This document shows positions 9,110 through 20,741 of a stretch of 64,000 nt of DNA, in pieces (position 1 is the first letter of the stretch; the number at the start of each line of letters is the position of its first letter). A model generated the notes under the pieces. The model did no database searches and was not told where the DNA came from. It saw nothing but the letters and a program-made list of their open reading frames with translations. The stretch is from Deroplatys truncata (lineage: Eukaryota; Arthropoda; Insecta; Mantodea; Mantidae). The stretch spans positions 259,851,816 to 259,915,815 of the forward strand of contig CM060975.1 in the NCBI GenBank assembly GCA_030765065.1. The letters are read 5' to 3'. The translations under genes were made by a program, and so were the position numbers.

Positions 9110-11443
9110 GCCTTTTTTACTTTCCCTACTACGTATAGTAAGTACGGGAAGTATTGCTTCCATCCAAAAATTCAATCCCGAGATTTCACCGGAAATACAT
9201 GTTTTGAAACTTCCTGAATCCAAAAGAAAAAGCATTTTTGGAAACATTCCATGTGTGTGTCTGTGAACAGCATAACTCAGAAACGAACAGTCGGATAAAC
9301 ACCAAACTTGGTATTTAGGTTCAGTATTTTCCAGAGATGCGACAGGAAGGTTTTCAAGAAAATCCCCCCACCCCAGATTACCCTTTACATGGAACATTTT
9401 TCGAACATTTTAATTTTCTCAAAAATGGCTATAACGATTTTGATTAAAATATAATATGTTAAGATATTTTCAGAACAAATAAAATGTATATTTTGAATTT
9501 TCTGGGAATGTCTCCAAAAGTATTCTTCATTGTGAATTACGTTTGCATAACTGGTAAACCATAAGCGATAGACACAATTTTACTACACAAAAAATGTAGA
9601 TCGCGTTAAAATACACAATATGTCATATACATTTGTACTGATTTATCTGGATGTATTCTTATTGTACGGCCAGTCACTGAGAATAGTATGCCTTGTAGTC
9701 TATGTTGATAATTCCGGCACAAATTTTTTTTTATCTGGTTGTCGCATTGCCCTGGGTGGGCTGGTGTCTGCCAGCCTGGCGGCCGGTAGGAGTCTTAGGG
9801 AGAGAGTTGGGCTTCGTGAAAGAGAGACAGTCGAGTTACGGCTGTTCTCGCGTGGCAGTTGGGACAGCACGTGCCGGAGCGGAAACGCATTTAAATTTTG
9901 TTTGCCTGTCAGTACCTTTTGAAAGTCTGTAACATGGTTTAATAATTATTAGCGAATGTGCTGATTTAAATCATTCTAAATTCCTTGGCTATTTGCGTCT
10001 CATTTCCATGCGTTTCCCGACGGAATTTTCGACTTTGCTACACAAAGGTAAGGTTTGTTTTCAGCTCATGCATTCTATTTTGAAGGTAATGGGGATGTTG
10101 AACCCATATTTAAAGTCATGATATTTGCAGCAATTATTCTACGTGACTGGCCCTCTTATTTTGTTGCTTTAAAGTGTTTCTTGGTGCTTGTAAATTTACA
10201 CGACATTCGTGTACATTTAAATTGGCCACGTGTTATTGAGCAGTTCCTTTGTCATTACATTAGTAGTAAATATGCTAAGTGACTAGCTCACACATTTAGC
10301 CGTTTTTAAATTAAGCAGTGAATTTGTAAATGTTCACTTCATTCTCTTAAGAATTGAATGCGCCATGTGCTATGAAACTTCCATTTTACTTGTACGTGTC
10401 CCTTTGTATTGAGGCATTATTGTTATAAATTGTAATTTCATAAAATGGGTTTCCTTTCAGCAATGTATTTGAAACTAATGCAGTTTGGTCACTGATTTAC
10501 ATTACGTGAGAACCTTTGCTTTGACTTTGCCCTGCTATTTGTCCTTTCATTACATGTGTTTAATTTTGTTTTTCTTTCAGCAATAGTTTAATTAATATTT
10601 CCTTGGCTGGTTATTTCTTTTCTTTGGCCAGAATATTATATCGTTTTGTTTAAGGGTTCAGTTAACGTTTTTTGAGTATGATTTTTTATTGATATTTGGT
10701 TTGTAATATTAAAGTAAATTTCAAAATTAAGTTCTAGTAAATGTGTAAAATTTTGTTTCGATTTATTGAGCAGTTTGTTATTCATTCAAATGGGGAATTT
10801 ATAATGTGGTATATTTTGGGATACAATAAAGCCAGTTGCAATTATAGTGTTTCTTAATTTATTTTTGGGTAGATATTTCCTTCCTCTAGGTTATTTCCTA
10901 CATTGCTTCTTTTACAGCTTAAGGTCTTTATTTCCCTACGGCACTCGTTAGGGCTTCCCTCTTCGTTTTTCCGGGGTTCCTAACCTCAGACAAATCTTGG
11001 ATTCTTTTGCACGATTTCGGTGGACTCCTAAGGCGTTGTGTCCGAGGTCGGCAAAATCATCGCACATTTTGTTGTTGAGTGAACCATTTTCGAGATATTG
11101 CTTGTTATTCCCTTAAATTTTTCAATACTTATTTTCTCAAATGGGAATTCGTTATTCATTTTTTGGTCTTGGATATGCAAAGAGTATTAATCTGTGGCAA
11201 AGAGAATGGTGCTGCACGTAGCAACCAGCTATTAAGAGATATGTATGTGCTTAAAGGCTACTGTATTTCTATAATGCCCTTGTAAATATATACATCTACA
11301 AGAAAATTAGCAATAAGATAGAGTCTGCAAATGTTTATCTCGATTAACATGAAGTAGATGGAGAATAAGCGTTTGTAAAAATAGTTTGTACAAGAGTAGA
11401 GAAAGTCATGTGAGTGTAACACATCAGATTTTTAATAAAATAT
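9110..11443 (+). repeat. REA repeat copy, interrupted by a solo LTR
   Basis: The 5' half lies at 9110-9633, from the start ACTTTCCCTACTACGTATAG to ATGTCATATACATT. The 3' half resumes at 11065 (TTTTGTTGTTGAGTGAACC) and ends at ~11443 with GTAGAGAAAGTCATGTGAG and ACACATCAGATTTTT. Uninterrupted copies at 14.9 and 17.4 kb show that these two phrases are normally contiguous. Confidence 0.9.
9634..11064 (+). mobile_element. Candidate solo LTR, 1431 bp
   Basis: The insert splits REA precisely. It starts TGTACTGATT and ends ATCATCGCA, giving the TG...CA ends of LTRs, and is flanked by a 4-bp target duplication, CATT at 9630-9633 and 11065-11068. An AATAAA lies at 10825-10830. No long coding frame is present, and the 75- and 100-codon frames inside look accidental. 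A 4-bp duplication would fit a Ty3/gypsy-type integrase. Its internal region has presumably been removed by LTR-LTR recombination. Confidence 0.75.
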
Positions 11444-11584
11444 TTTTGGGAGTTTATTAAAAACAAACGATCGTTACTTTCTGGATTGCCCTCGTAATAA
11501 TTATGCTCCAAAATGGCTTCTTCTTCTACATCATCGTCTTCTGCAACTGATTACCTCCCTCTTTGTAGGTCCGTTAAAGACTTC

Positions 11585-11872
11585 CAAGCCAATGCCTAGG
11601 TCAGGTCAGTAGCCTGTCGAAGAGCAAGCAATCTCCGGATCATGGCAGAACCAGGATGGATGAATAGCCCAATTCTTGATATGACGGTGAAGAAGGAAAT
11701 GAAATATAGGGATGAAAGGGATGATAGGAAAATTCGCAGATCAAATTATGCAACCCTGCATTTGTCTAACGACAGAGAAAAAACGCGAAAATTCCTTCGG
11801 TCAGATTGGTCGGCCACAGGGGTTTGAACCCGGGACCTCCCGAATGCGAATCCACACGTTACCGCTCGGTAA
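11585..11872 (-). mobile_element. tRNA-derived SINE, short-body family (SINE-A)
   Basis: Read on the minus strand, a tRNA-like head includes a B-box GGGTTCAAACCCC (complement at about 11821-11834). It is followed by a body whose plus-strand form includes CAGGATGGATGAATAGCCC and GAAGGAAATGAAATATAGGG. The same body is seen at 28.6 and 58.4 kb. Confidence 0.6.
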
Positions 11873-11879
11873 AATATCT

Positions 11880-12990
11880 CGCGTAATTAATTACATTTCG
11901 CATAAATATCTCAAGAGTTCAGTAGCACAAATAAACCTGATTGGCCGGAAAATTTCTAGTGGAAGTTGGCATTTTTGGAACTTGGAAGCAAGGTTGGTTA
12001 AAGGCATCGCATTAATATGCCTATTTGTAACTGTTATAACGTGACGCACTCTACGATGTGAGCGTTACTTTTGGAATTAGTTATAAACACACTCGAGCGA
12101 TCGCGTTAATTGGAGGACCATTATTTCAGATATGTATAAATGGATTTATGTTTAATTTTTACAAAGGTTCCATCCTGAAGATTTTAACTTCAGACTATAG
12201 ATCACCTCCCAGGGAAGGTCTGGTCAGTGGGGAAAACACCTGCTCTATCGAGGTTAAACCGTCATCTATTTAAATAATTTCTGTGCATTTTGTATTCTAG
12301 GTATTATAATATGTTTACTAAACATTTTGGTGTAAACTGAAAATAACATATTACGCTGCTGAAACTGTAATAATCAATCTGATTGTTATGTATTTGTTCA
12401 TAAATAGTCAAAGCATCAATAACGATGTAAAATGAACAAATATACACCTGTAAACATAGACCACATTTATCTTTTTGTTAATACCCCATAATGCTCCTTG
12501 ATTTATAATTCTAAAGCATTGACGTAGAAACTAAATCCGCAAGTTTAATATAGCTTGTGTAGTTTTTATCTGACTGGTGGGTTGTATTTGAATTCGTGTA
12601 AACATGTAGGGATTTTGACCACTTAACGGACTACGCTTACTGCAAACACTAGTGTTGTTAAACACAGGAAAACATAGTTCTATTAGCTATGGCGTACACA
12701 ATAAAACATTACCCTAAGCGTTAATATTTAATATCAACATTTGGTGCCGGCATTACAGTGTGTGCGCAAGAAATTTTTTTCCGCGATAAACTAATAGAAA
12801 CAAAATTACGCACCATTAAACTTTCACATGTGTTTATAGCTCTGAATTACGCAAATACAGAATGGATTTATAAACAATAAGTACTATTAAAAATTTAGAG
12901 TGCTAGAGGTGTGTAATGAAGGAGTGTATCCTCACTTATATTTTGCACCTTAGATTCTAAAATACCGTAGGGAAACATAAGTCGTTTCTG
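11880..12990. other. No recognised feature
   Basis: AT-rich unique-looking DNA. Short open frames show no protein-like composition. I see no repeats shared with the rest of the window. Confidence 0.4.
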
Positions 12991-13003
12991 TTACATATGA
13001 CTT

Positions 13004-13510
13004 AACCGAATGGGTTGGCTCCGCGGTAACGTGTGAGACTCGTATTCGAGAGTTGCTAGGTTCGATTCCCCTCGACTGCCACTCTGACCTTGGGTTTTTC
13101 GTAGTTTGCCCTGGTCGTTAGGCAAATACTGTGGTGGTTTTTCAGCAACCATTTCCTTTCCCTAATTTTGCTTTCATTCCACTTCGTTGTCATGTTTCAG
13201 ATATTCTTCTAGGTTTCGTTGTATGTGGCGGTGCCGGACAGATGGCGTGGTAGGTTGCTCCAAGGAAAAATATATCCCTTGGACTAGAAGGCTGCCTGGT
13301 TGGTTGGACGGGTTGTTCATCGCCTTCTCTGGGAAGCTCCAGGAGTAGGACGGATCCTCAAGTTAGTAAATGCTAGGGACTTCCGCGCGTTCCTGCGGCC
13401 TGTCTTATTTGCGGTGCCTTCACTCCATCCCTTCCTCTTGGAGGGCGATATTCGCAATAGATCTCACGTAGTTGCAGTGCGCGTCGTGATTCCCTCCGTT
13501 CTATACCCTA
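13004..13510 (+). mobile_element. tRNA-derived SINE, long-body family (SINE-B)
   Basis: A perfect 12-bp target duplication, TACATATGACTT, lies at 12992-13003 and 13511-13522 and defines both ends. The head contains A-box-like GGTTGGCTCCGCGGTAACG and B-box GGTTCGATTCC. The body includes GCCCTGGTCGTTAGGCAAAT, shared with the copy at 41.3 kb. The frame at 13300-13530 overlapping it is non-coding SINE sequence. Confidence 0.85.
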
Positions 13511-13584
13511 TACATATGACTTCACTATAGGGTTGGTGTTTTTACGAATAGCCGAATCCTACCCTGGTTATATATCTTTACTTT

Positions 13585-14430
13585 TTTACTTTCGTACTAC
13601 GTATAGTAAGTAGGGGAAGTACTGCATTTCAACCAAAAATTCAACAACGAGATTTTACCGGAAATGCATGTTTTAAGGCGCTCTGAATCCAAATAAAGCA
13701 TTTTTGAAAACATGTCCTGTGTGTGTGTCTGTGTGTCTATGAGCAACATAACTCAAAAACCAAAAGTAGGATAAACACCAAACTTGGTATTTAGGTTAAA
13801 TGTCTTCCAAAGATGCAACACGAAGGTTTTTAAAAAATCCCCCCACCCCAAACTAGTCTTTACATGGAAAATGTTCCAAATGTTTATGTTATAAAACGAT
13901 TTTGATTATAATACCATATATTATAGATATTTACATGAAAAGTAAAACGTGTATCTTGAATTTTCGGGGAATAGCCTATGAAGACCTGTTCGTTCGGAAG
14001 TAATCTTGTAGCTATAGTCTTGTATAAACGGTAAACGTTAAGCAATAGACGAAAACTACTACACAAATGTAGATATATTTAAAACACGCAGCTTAATTTA
14101 AATAAGATTTTATGTGGCATAAGCCGTTTCTGAGATATACATTATTAAAGGTTCGAATTGTTAATTTCTTGGTCATTGTCTTAAAGTCCCTTAAACATTT
14201 AGTTGTTTCTCGCGATTGCATGGAAGCAGTATGAAATTTCAAGGCCAGCATATAGCGTCCATTCACTATCGCTGTGCTCTTTGTATTTATAACGACATGT
14301 GTAATGTAGGTTTATTTGGATTAAAATGTAGTAGATAGAAAAATAAGCTTCTGTAAGAATAATTTGTATACCCACTAATAAAATATAGAGGGTAGAGAAT
14401 GTCATGTAAATGTATCGCATAAGATTTTTA
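13585..14430 (+). repeat. REA repeat, full-length
   Basis: Begins TTACTTTCGTACTACGTATA and ends AGAGAATGTCATGTAAATG then CATAAGATTTTTAC. It joins directly, head to tail, to the next copy at 14431. The middle (GGTTCGAATTGTTAATTTC, TTGATTATAATACC) marks a subfamily different from its neighbour. Confidence 0.88.
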
Positions 14431-15250
14431 CTTTATGAACTACGTATAGTAAGTAGGGGAAGTATTGTATTCCACCTAAAAGTTCGATACCGAGATTTCA
14501 CAGGAAATATATGTTTTGAGGGCCCCTGAATCCAAAAAAAACATTTTTGGAAGCATGTCCGTGTGTCTGTGAACAGCATAACTCAGAAACGAACAGTCGG
14601 ATAAACACCAAACTTGGTATTTAGGTTCAGTATTTTCTAGAGATGCGACACGAAGGTTTTCAAGAAAATCCCCCCACCCCAGATTACCCTTTACATGGAA
14701 CGTTTTTCGAAAATTTTAATTTTCTCAAAAATGGCTCTAACGATTTTGAATAAAATACCATAAGTTTAAGACAGTTTTATGGAAAATGAATTGTATATCT
14801 CTAAGTTTCTGGGAATGTCTCCAAAAGTATTATTCATTGTGAACGAATTTTGCATAACTGGTAAACCATAAGAGATAGACGAAATTTTACTGCACAAAAA
14901 GTGTAGATCGCGTTAAAATACACAATTTATGTCATATACATTTTTGCTGTTGAGTGAACCATTTTCAAATTATTGCTTGTTATTCCCTTAAAATTTTCAA
15001 TACTTTTTCTTAAATGGGAATTCATTATTAATTTTTTTTTGTCCTGGTAATGCAAAGAGAATGGAATATTCCTCATAGCAACCAGCGCTTAAAGCCTACC
15101 AATTCCCGTTGCATTTACAAGAAAATTAGCAATAGGATTAACATCTCGATATCTCGATTAACATGAAGTAGATGGAGAATAGGCGTTTGTAAAAATAGTT
15201 AGTACAAGAGTAGAGAAAATCATGTGAGTGTAACACATCCGATTTTTTAT
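14431..15250 (+). repeat. REA repeat, full-length, tandem to the preceding copy
   Basis: Starts with TGAACTACGTATAGTAAGTA and ends GTAGAGAAAATCATGTGAG then ACACATCCGATTTTTT at ~15250. It is closer in sequence to the copies at 9.1, 17.1 and 57.3 kb than to the copy it abuts. Confidence 0.88.
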
Positions 15251-15589
15251 ACTTATTTACAAATTGTTACAACCCGGGATATTTACAGTTTATTTACAAT
15301 ATGCATGTATATAAATATATAACTGAAAAATCATATCAACTTTTAAGTGTGTGTAAGATGGATTTCAGGAAGCTGTTAACTTGGCAGTGTTGATGTGATA
15401 CTTCAGCACCTGATATAGTGGAAGACTTCGAATCGCTGCAGGCCTTTCTCTGGAAAACAGTGTGCATTCTGTCATGAGATGATTGCCGCTTGTACTGCTT
15501 TTTCAGGACAGTGACAAGGTGGTGAGAGATATTTATTAACTCTGTGGAGGTAGAATCGGAAACTTCAATGATTCATTAAGAACTACGTA

Positions 15590-15990
15590 GCATATAGTGT
15601 GGCCGGAGCTCCTCCAGAAAGCGTGTCGAAATAGTTCTAAAACGTTCGAGAACCTTTTGGAAATATTCCGCTGACTATATAAGCGAGCGTTCTCGCGAGA
15701 GAGTAAGAGTTCTTGCAGTGAGCGAGCGAATTAGCGAGTGTGTATCTGGTGTGACATCAAGAACGATTGTCCGAGCGAGTAGGTGACGACTGTTGTGACC
15801 TGCAGCGAGTGCTGCTGCGGAGGAACGGATTGTGGAGGTCTTGTGTTCAACTCATGAGTAAAGAGGCTATGTCACGAAAGAAGTGAGAGACGGGGAATTG
15901 AACTAGTTCACCTTAGTGAAGTGATAGTGTAAACGAAGTGAACTTCCAGTGAAATGAACTGGAGAAAAACTAAATACTGGCAGTGAGAAG
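15590..15990 (+). promoter_or_regulatory. Orphan heat-shock-like promoter with TATA box and long leader
   Basis: Between about 15612 and 15672 there are several nGAAn/nTTCn pentamers, including GTTCGAGAAC (a tail-to-tail HSE half-site pair), GTTCTAAAACG and GGAAATATTCC. TATATAAG follows at 15676-15683. The ~300 bp after the TATA is GC-richer, GCGAGCGA-repetitive, and contains only a 10-codon frame (MSKEAMSRKK). The arrangement is that of a heat-inducible Pol II promoter with its leader, but no downstream gene is present; a SINE follows and an AATAAA occurs at about 16373. An LTR of a stress-responsive retroelement is an alternative. Confidence 0.45.
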
Positions 15991-16097
15991 TGGAAAAAGC
16001 CACAGTATGTATTAATACTATTGAAGGATTACTCTTAAGTGCTTACATTTTCATCCTTTCGTAATTTGATAATTAGCAATGCTGAGGTCAAATGCTG

Positions 16098-16325
16098 ATT
16101 AGTCGTCCTAAGTGGTGTAGGGGTGCCTGCTACCTCTAGTTCCCGAGGTTGCGAGTTTAAACCTGGCGGAAGGCGATAAATTCTTTCGGGCGTAAATATC
16201 CTTAGCATGGCTTCTTTCGGAAGGGAAGTAAAACCGGTGGTCCGTGTCGTAGATTTACGGCACGTAAAAGAACCACAGGCCTGATAAGAGGCCTCTGAGC
16301 AAAATTTCCGGTCTTTCACGCCCAA
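16098..16325 (+). mobile_element. tRNA-derived SINE, third family
   Basis: The head CTAAGTGGTGTAGGGGTGCC to CGAGGTTGCGAGTTTAAACC resembles A and B boxes of a tRNA. The body has the phrases GTCGTAGATTTACGGCACGT, AAAAGAACCACAGGCCTGAT and AGAGGCCTCTGAGC, a layout I associate with insect SINEs. No clear target duplication. The minus-strand 96-codon frame over it is a shadow. Confidence 0.65.
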
Positions 16326-17094
16326 TATAGAATGGGATGCTAAGAACCAATACAGTTAAAGAGCGTTCGTAAATAAAACTGAATTTAACTTCATTTAACG
16401 CTAATTAATCTTAATTGTGTCACTTTTTCTCATGGAGAAAAAATATTTCGAAGTTAAATGAGTGCCTCTTTGTACGTGTTTGAAGAAAGCATTTAGGATA
16501 TAACAAATTAAAATCTAACCTGGACATAAATCACGTTACTAAGTGTTATAGCAATCAAACTTGGGTTAATGGTAAGTGTATATTAAAATGAGTATTTCAT
16601 TTTTCAGAATAGTTCATTATTTGTGTTAACGCCAGCTGCATATTTTTAGACAGTTCCTTATGTTTTAACCATGCTTACCAAAATAATGGGGAGGAGTTTG
16701 AATTTATAAAACTAATAAAAGGAGTCAAACCTTCTAAAATTCACAAACCTGCAAAACTGCAACCAAACCATATCCTGTACGCATTCTTGAGCATGTATAA
16801 CCAGAACCTTTATGTAATGTAAAAATCTGAAACATCTACATAAATTGAGATGAAAGCATGTGATATACTAGGTGAATCAATTAGCCCAATTTAATTGATA
16901 ACTTTTGTCATGAAACGGCCACAAGGCCCTTGCCGCGCTTCTTGTAACGAAGTCCAAGCGTCCAAAATGTCTTCAAAACCGAAACTATCCCTTCTTCGAG
17001 TAAGGTGATTTGGATGCATACTTACACATGCTTTAATTGACCTGTAACCTCAGCTTGCACACAACCCGTTCTGCTAAAGCAGAGAGTTTATTCG

Positions 17095-17955
17095 ATAAAA
17101 AAAATCTGATGTGTTACACTCACATGACTTTCTCTACTCTTATACAAACTATTTTTACAAACGATTATTCTCCATACGCTTCATGTTAATCGAGATGTCA
17201 ATCTTATTGCTAATTTTCTTGTAGATGCAAGGGGAATGCGGTAGGTTTTAAGCGACAGTCAAATCTTTTAAGCCCCGGTTGCTATGTGCGCATTCCATTC
17301 TCTTTGCATGTCCAGGACATAAAAAAAATGAATAACGAATTCGAGAAAAGTATAAGTATTGGAAAATTTAAGGGAATAACAAGCAATATCTCGAAAATGG
17401 TTCACTCAACAACAAAAATGTATATGACATAAATTGTGTATTTTAATGCGATCTACATTTTTGTGTAGTAATATTTTGTCTATCTCTTATGGTTTACCAG
17501 TTATGCAAAAGTCGTTCACAATGAAGAATACTTTTGGAGCATTCCCAGAAAATTCGAGATATAGATTTCATTTGTCATAAAAATATCTTAAACATATGGT
17601 ATTTTAATCAAAATCGTTAGAGCCATTTATGAGAAAATTAAAATTTTCAAAAAATGTTCCAAGTAAAGGGTTGTCTGGGGTGGGGGGATTTTCTTGAAAA
17701 CGTTTGTGTCGCATCTCGGGAAGATACTAAACCTAAATACCAAGTTTGGTGTTTATCCGACTGTTCGTTTTGAGTTATGCTGTTCACAGACACACACACA
17801 GACACACACACGGACATGTTTCCAAAAATGCTTTTTTTGGATTCAGGACGTCTCAAAACATGTATTTCCGGTGAAATCTCGGTATCGAATTTTTGGGTGG
17901 AATACAATACTTCCCCTACTTACTCTACGTAGTAGTAGAGTAAGTAAAAAGAATA
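17095..17955 (-). repeat. REA repeat, full-length
   Basis: Runs from AAAATCTGATGTGTTACACT at 17100 to CTTCCCCTACTTACTCTACG and AGAGTAAGTAAAAAG near 17953. It contains the CACACACAGACACACAC microsatellite seed common to this family near 17790-17810. The flanking frames are non-coding. Confidence 0.9.
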
Positions 17956-17959
17956 GAGC

Positions 17960-19110
17960 TATACGAAATGTCTCCCAACATTAGAAATACACTTCGTCCG
18001 TATAAAATCATACACCAATTATTAAGGAAAAGCAATATTTACTAGAGAATGTTTCATTACGACTTCATGTAAGTACAGATGGAACATTAATGCTAGAATA
18101 TCGTCTTTAAACCTATCAATTGTCCATAAAATTAACAGTAAATTTATAATGCATTGTGGGACAAAAACGGTAGAGTTTACATTGCTTTGGTGTAAGAGAG
18201 AACGTTTGGCAGAATGGGTTTATTCTACAAAAGGAGGAGAAGGAGGTTTTTGTCTCTGCCACAATAACTCAATCCTTTCACACGGAAAACAATTATTTCT
18301 GAAACAAGAGGAAGGTTTCTATGTAAATTCTGCTCATTTCCTTTGCTGCTCCTCTCACTCTAAGCTTTTCGTGCTGTCGTCTTCAATTGTTTGCGGAATG
18401 CGTTCAGAGACGCGCTTGTAACGAGCATACGAATTATATCCTGTTGACCCTCTGGAGAATTTCATGTGCAATCAATTTAACTTGATGATATCAGTGGCTG
18501 TTTACCTAACCTTCGAAATGGGGGTCTAGGGAGATTAACCCGTGTTGTCAAACCAAGGGCATTTCTAGAAATATCTCTCTCTCTCTTCTTATAAACAGTT
18601 ATCTTTTGTATAATCACTAGTGATTTCTAAAGTTTTGGGACACTTTTATCATTACGCTTAATATGTATTTGTATATTTGTTTTGTTTCATTTTAGGTAAA
18701 TATGCTGCTCATTTGAAGTAGATGTAGAGATTTTTTTCGGAAATACACTATTTGAATTATCGAAACATAGAGAAATAAGAGGAACATGGCTTTGTGTCTT
18801 AACATTGACAAGTAAGATAAATACAGAATTAATACTTAAGTTAGTCACTTTCTAAGGATTAAAGACAAAAGCTTTTTGGAAAATTCTCTCCACCAGAAAA
18901 ATTATTACCATAAAAATTGTTCTATGATTCCGCTGAAAATTGTTGTTAAAATATTATAGATTATATACTGAAACAACAACGAAAAATATATATTTAATTT
19001 GTGAAAATACCCCTTGATATCCTTGTCATTCTCACTGGACTTTGTGCAACTGGATAATAACAAGAGATTAGGCAAAACTTACTGCAGAAGAAAGTTAAAA
19101 GTCATTAAAC
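17960..19110. other. No recognised feature
   Basis: AT-rich sequence with no gene, repeat or RNA that I can support. The 90-codon plus frame at 18149-18421 is Ser/Cys-rich with no domain. Confidence 0.4.
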
Positions 19111-19119
19111 TATACAGAC

Positions 19120-19495
19120 AGCGGCACGTGGTCGAGTGGTTAGACCGTTCGCCTCCCACCTAGGCGGCCGAGTTCAATCCCAGGCGCCGGCATGTGCGAT
19201 TTGTGGTGTACGAAGCGGCGTTTGGGCGGGTTATCTCCGGGTTCTCCGGTTTCTCCCGCCACTCATTTCACTAATTGTCCCACCATCACCTTTGCTTTTA
19301 TTAATTTCACCATCATTTCATATCATCCTCTTCCTCACTCTCATATCTGGCTATGGGCCGATTACGGGTTCTTCATTTTATGATTCCATGTTTGTCTGCT
19401 CCTCGACAGACCTCTGACCTTATCACGGTTTTACATAAGCTTTACATGTCCTAAGCTTTATATAAGAGGAGGATAAGCCCACTAGGTAAGTAAAT
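19120..19495 (+). mobile_element. tRNA-derived SINE (SINE-A) with Glu-type head
   Basis: The head GCACGTGGTCGAGTGGTTAG to AGTTCAATCCCAGGC has clear A and B boxes. The body is CACCATCATTTCATATCATC, then GGCTATGGGCCGATTACGGG and CTGCTCCTCGACAGACCTC. It is flanked by TATACAG(A/G)C at 19111-19119 and 19496-19504. Confidence 0.8.
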
Positions 19496-20741
19496 TATAC
19501 AGGCTACATTAAATAACTTTTGTAGAATTGGTCTCTTTTAAATATTCGTTCTTTTATGTTTCAGTTTACCCGGGTTAAAGATTATTTTAATACTGCATCA
19601 TATTTGAAAATTAAATAGTTCCTTTTTCCTATAATTTCGCAACAGATGCGGATTTTATGTTGTAAACAGTTGTATCATTTCCACACCTTGAACTGAACCA
19701 ATTCGGGTTGCTTAATTTGAAAACATTTCTAAGTGAATACACAAGGTAAAGTGAATAGAATTATGACCTTTTATACCAATAGTTTAATAATTGCAACTTA
19801 GTGTAATAGAGAAAGTTGTGTGAGTATTATAAGACAGAATTTTCTTTTTATGAGTAATTTTCTTTTATGAGAATGTCCTTGTGGTCAGCGCAAAATGTCT
19901 GAAGTTTAGCTTCAGCCTAATGGACCGGGTTATGTCTGTAAGCATATCAGCAATTTCCAGCGGGACTCGTTCCTGGCACACCCCATGCGAAAAAATGTCT
20001 CGGGAAATCAGCTTCTAGAGCCAGCATTATTAACCAGGGGGTGGAAGTGACATCGGTTTATGTTTAATCAACGAGTTAGTTTTATATAACAAACATAATA
20101 GTAAAACACAGGAGTGTAGCTTAAGGGCCATAAAGCTTTTCTCAAAATTTGTACCACATTTATAGATTCCCTTAGCCTCCTGAATCCTAAACGTAGCTGC
20201 GTCTTTTTCTGACATGTACTACTTCCTCTAAAATTCATTGACATATTTAGGAATGCGAGTATAACGCTATTAACACAGGAACTCAAATTTAGTCAAATGT
20301 CATTCATCGCGTTCATTTTTACTTACTCCACCACGTACATTGTAGATAGAGAAGGTATTGCATTCCACCAAAAAATTGGATACCGAAATTTCACCCGAAA
20401 TACATATTTTGAGGCCGTCCTGAAGACAGGTCTATATATGCATGTGTGTGTGTGCGTGTGAGTGAGTGAACATGACTCAAAGACGAAAAATCGGATAAAC
20501 ATCAAACTTGGAGTTCAATATCTTCCAAAGAATCGAGATGAAGATTTTCAAGAAAATTCCCCTACAGCATAAAACCCTTTACATGGAAAAGTTTTCGAAA
20601 TTTTTTATTTTTAAAAAATTGGCACTAACGATTTTGATTAAAATAACACATATTAAAGATATTTACATAGAAAATAAAGTGCATATCTTGAATTTTCTGG
20701 TACAGTCCATGAAGTCATCTTCATTCGGAAGGAATTTTATA

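Larger units (their letters stand above)
8526..11494 (+). mobile_element. Mariner-like element, internally deleted, later split by a REA repeat
   Basis: Terminal inverted repeats of about 30 bp, CGAGAGTGATCCAGGAAGTA at 8526 and the complement of AGTAACGATCGTT ending in TGCCCTCG at 11494, are flanked by TA at 8524-8525 and 11495-11496, as mariner requires. The left part encodes the N-terminal third of a transposase (about 8690-9060). The C-terminal tail GGDCVEK followed by a stop lies at about 9060-9082. The catalytic middle is missing, so before the REA insertion (about 9110-11443) this was a ~640-bp non-autonomous copy rather than a normal ~1.3-kb mariner. Confidence 0.85.
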
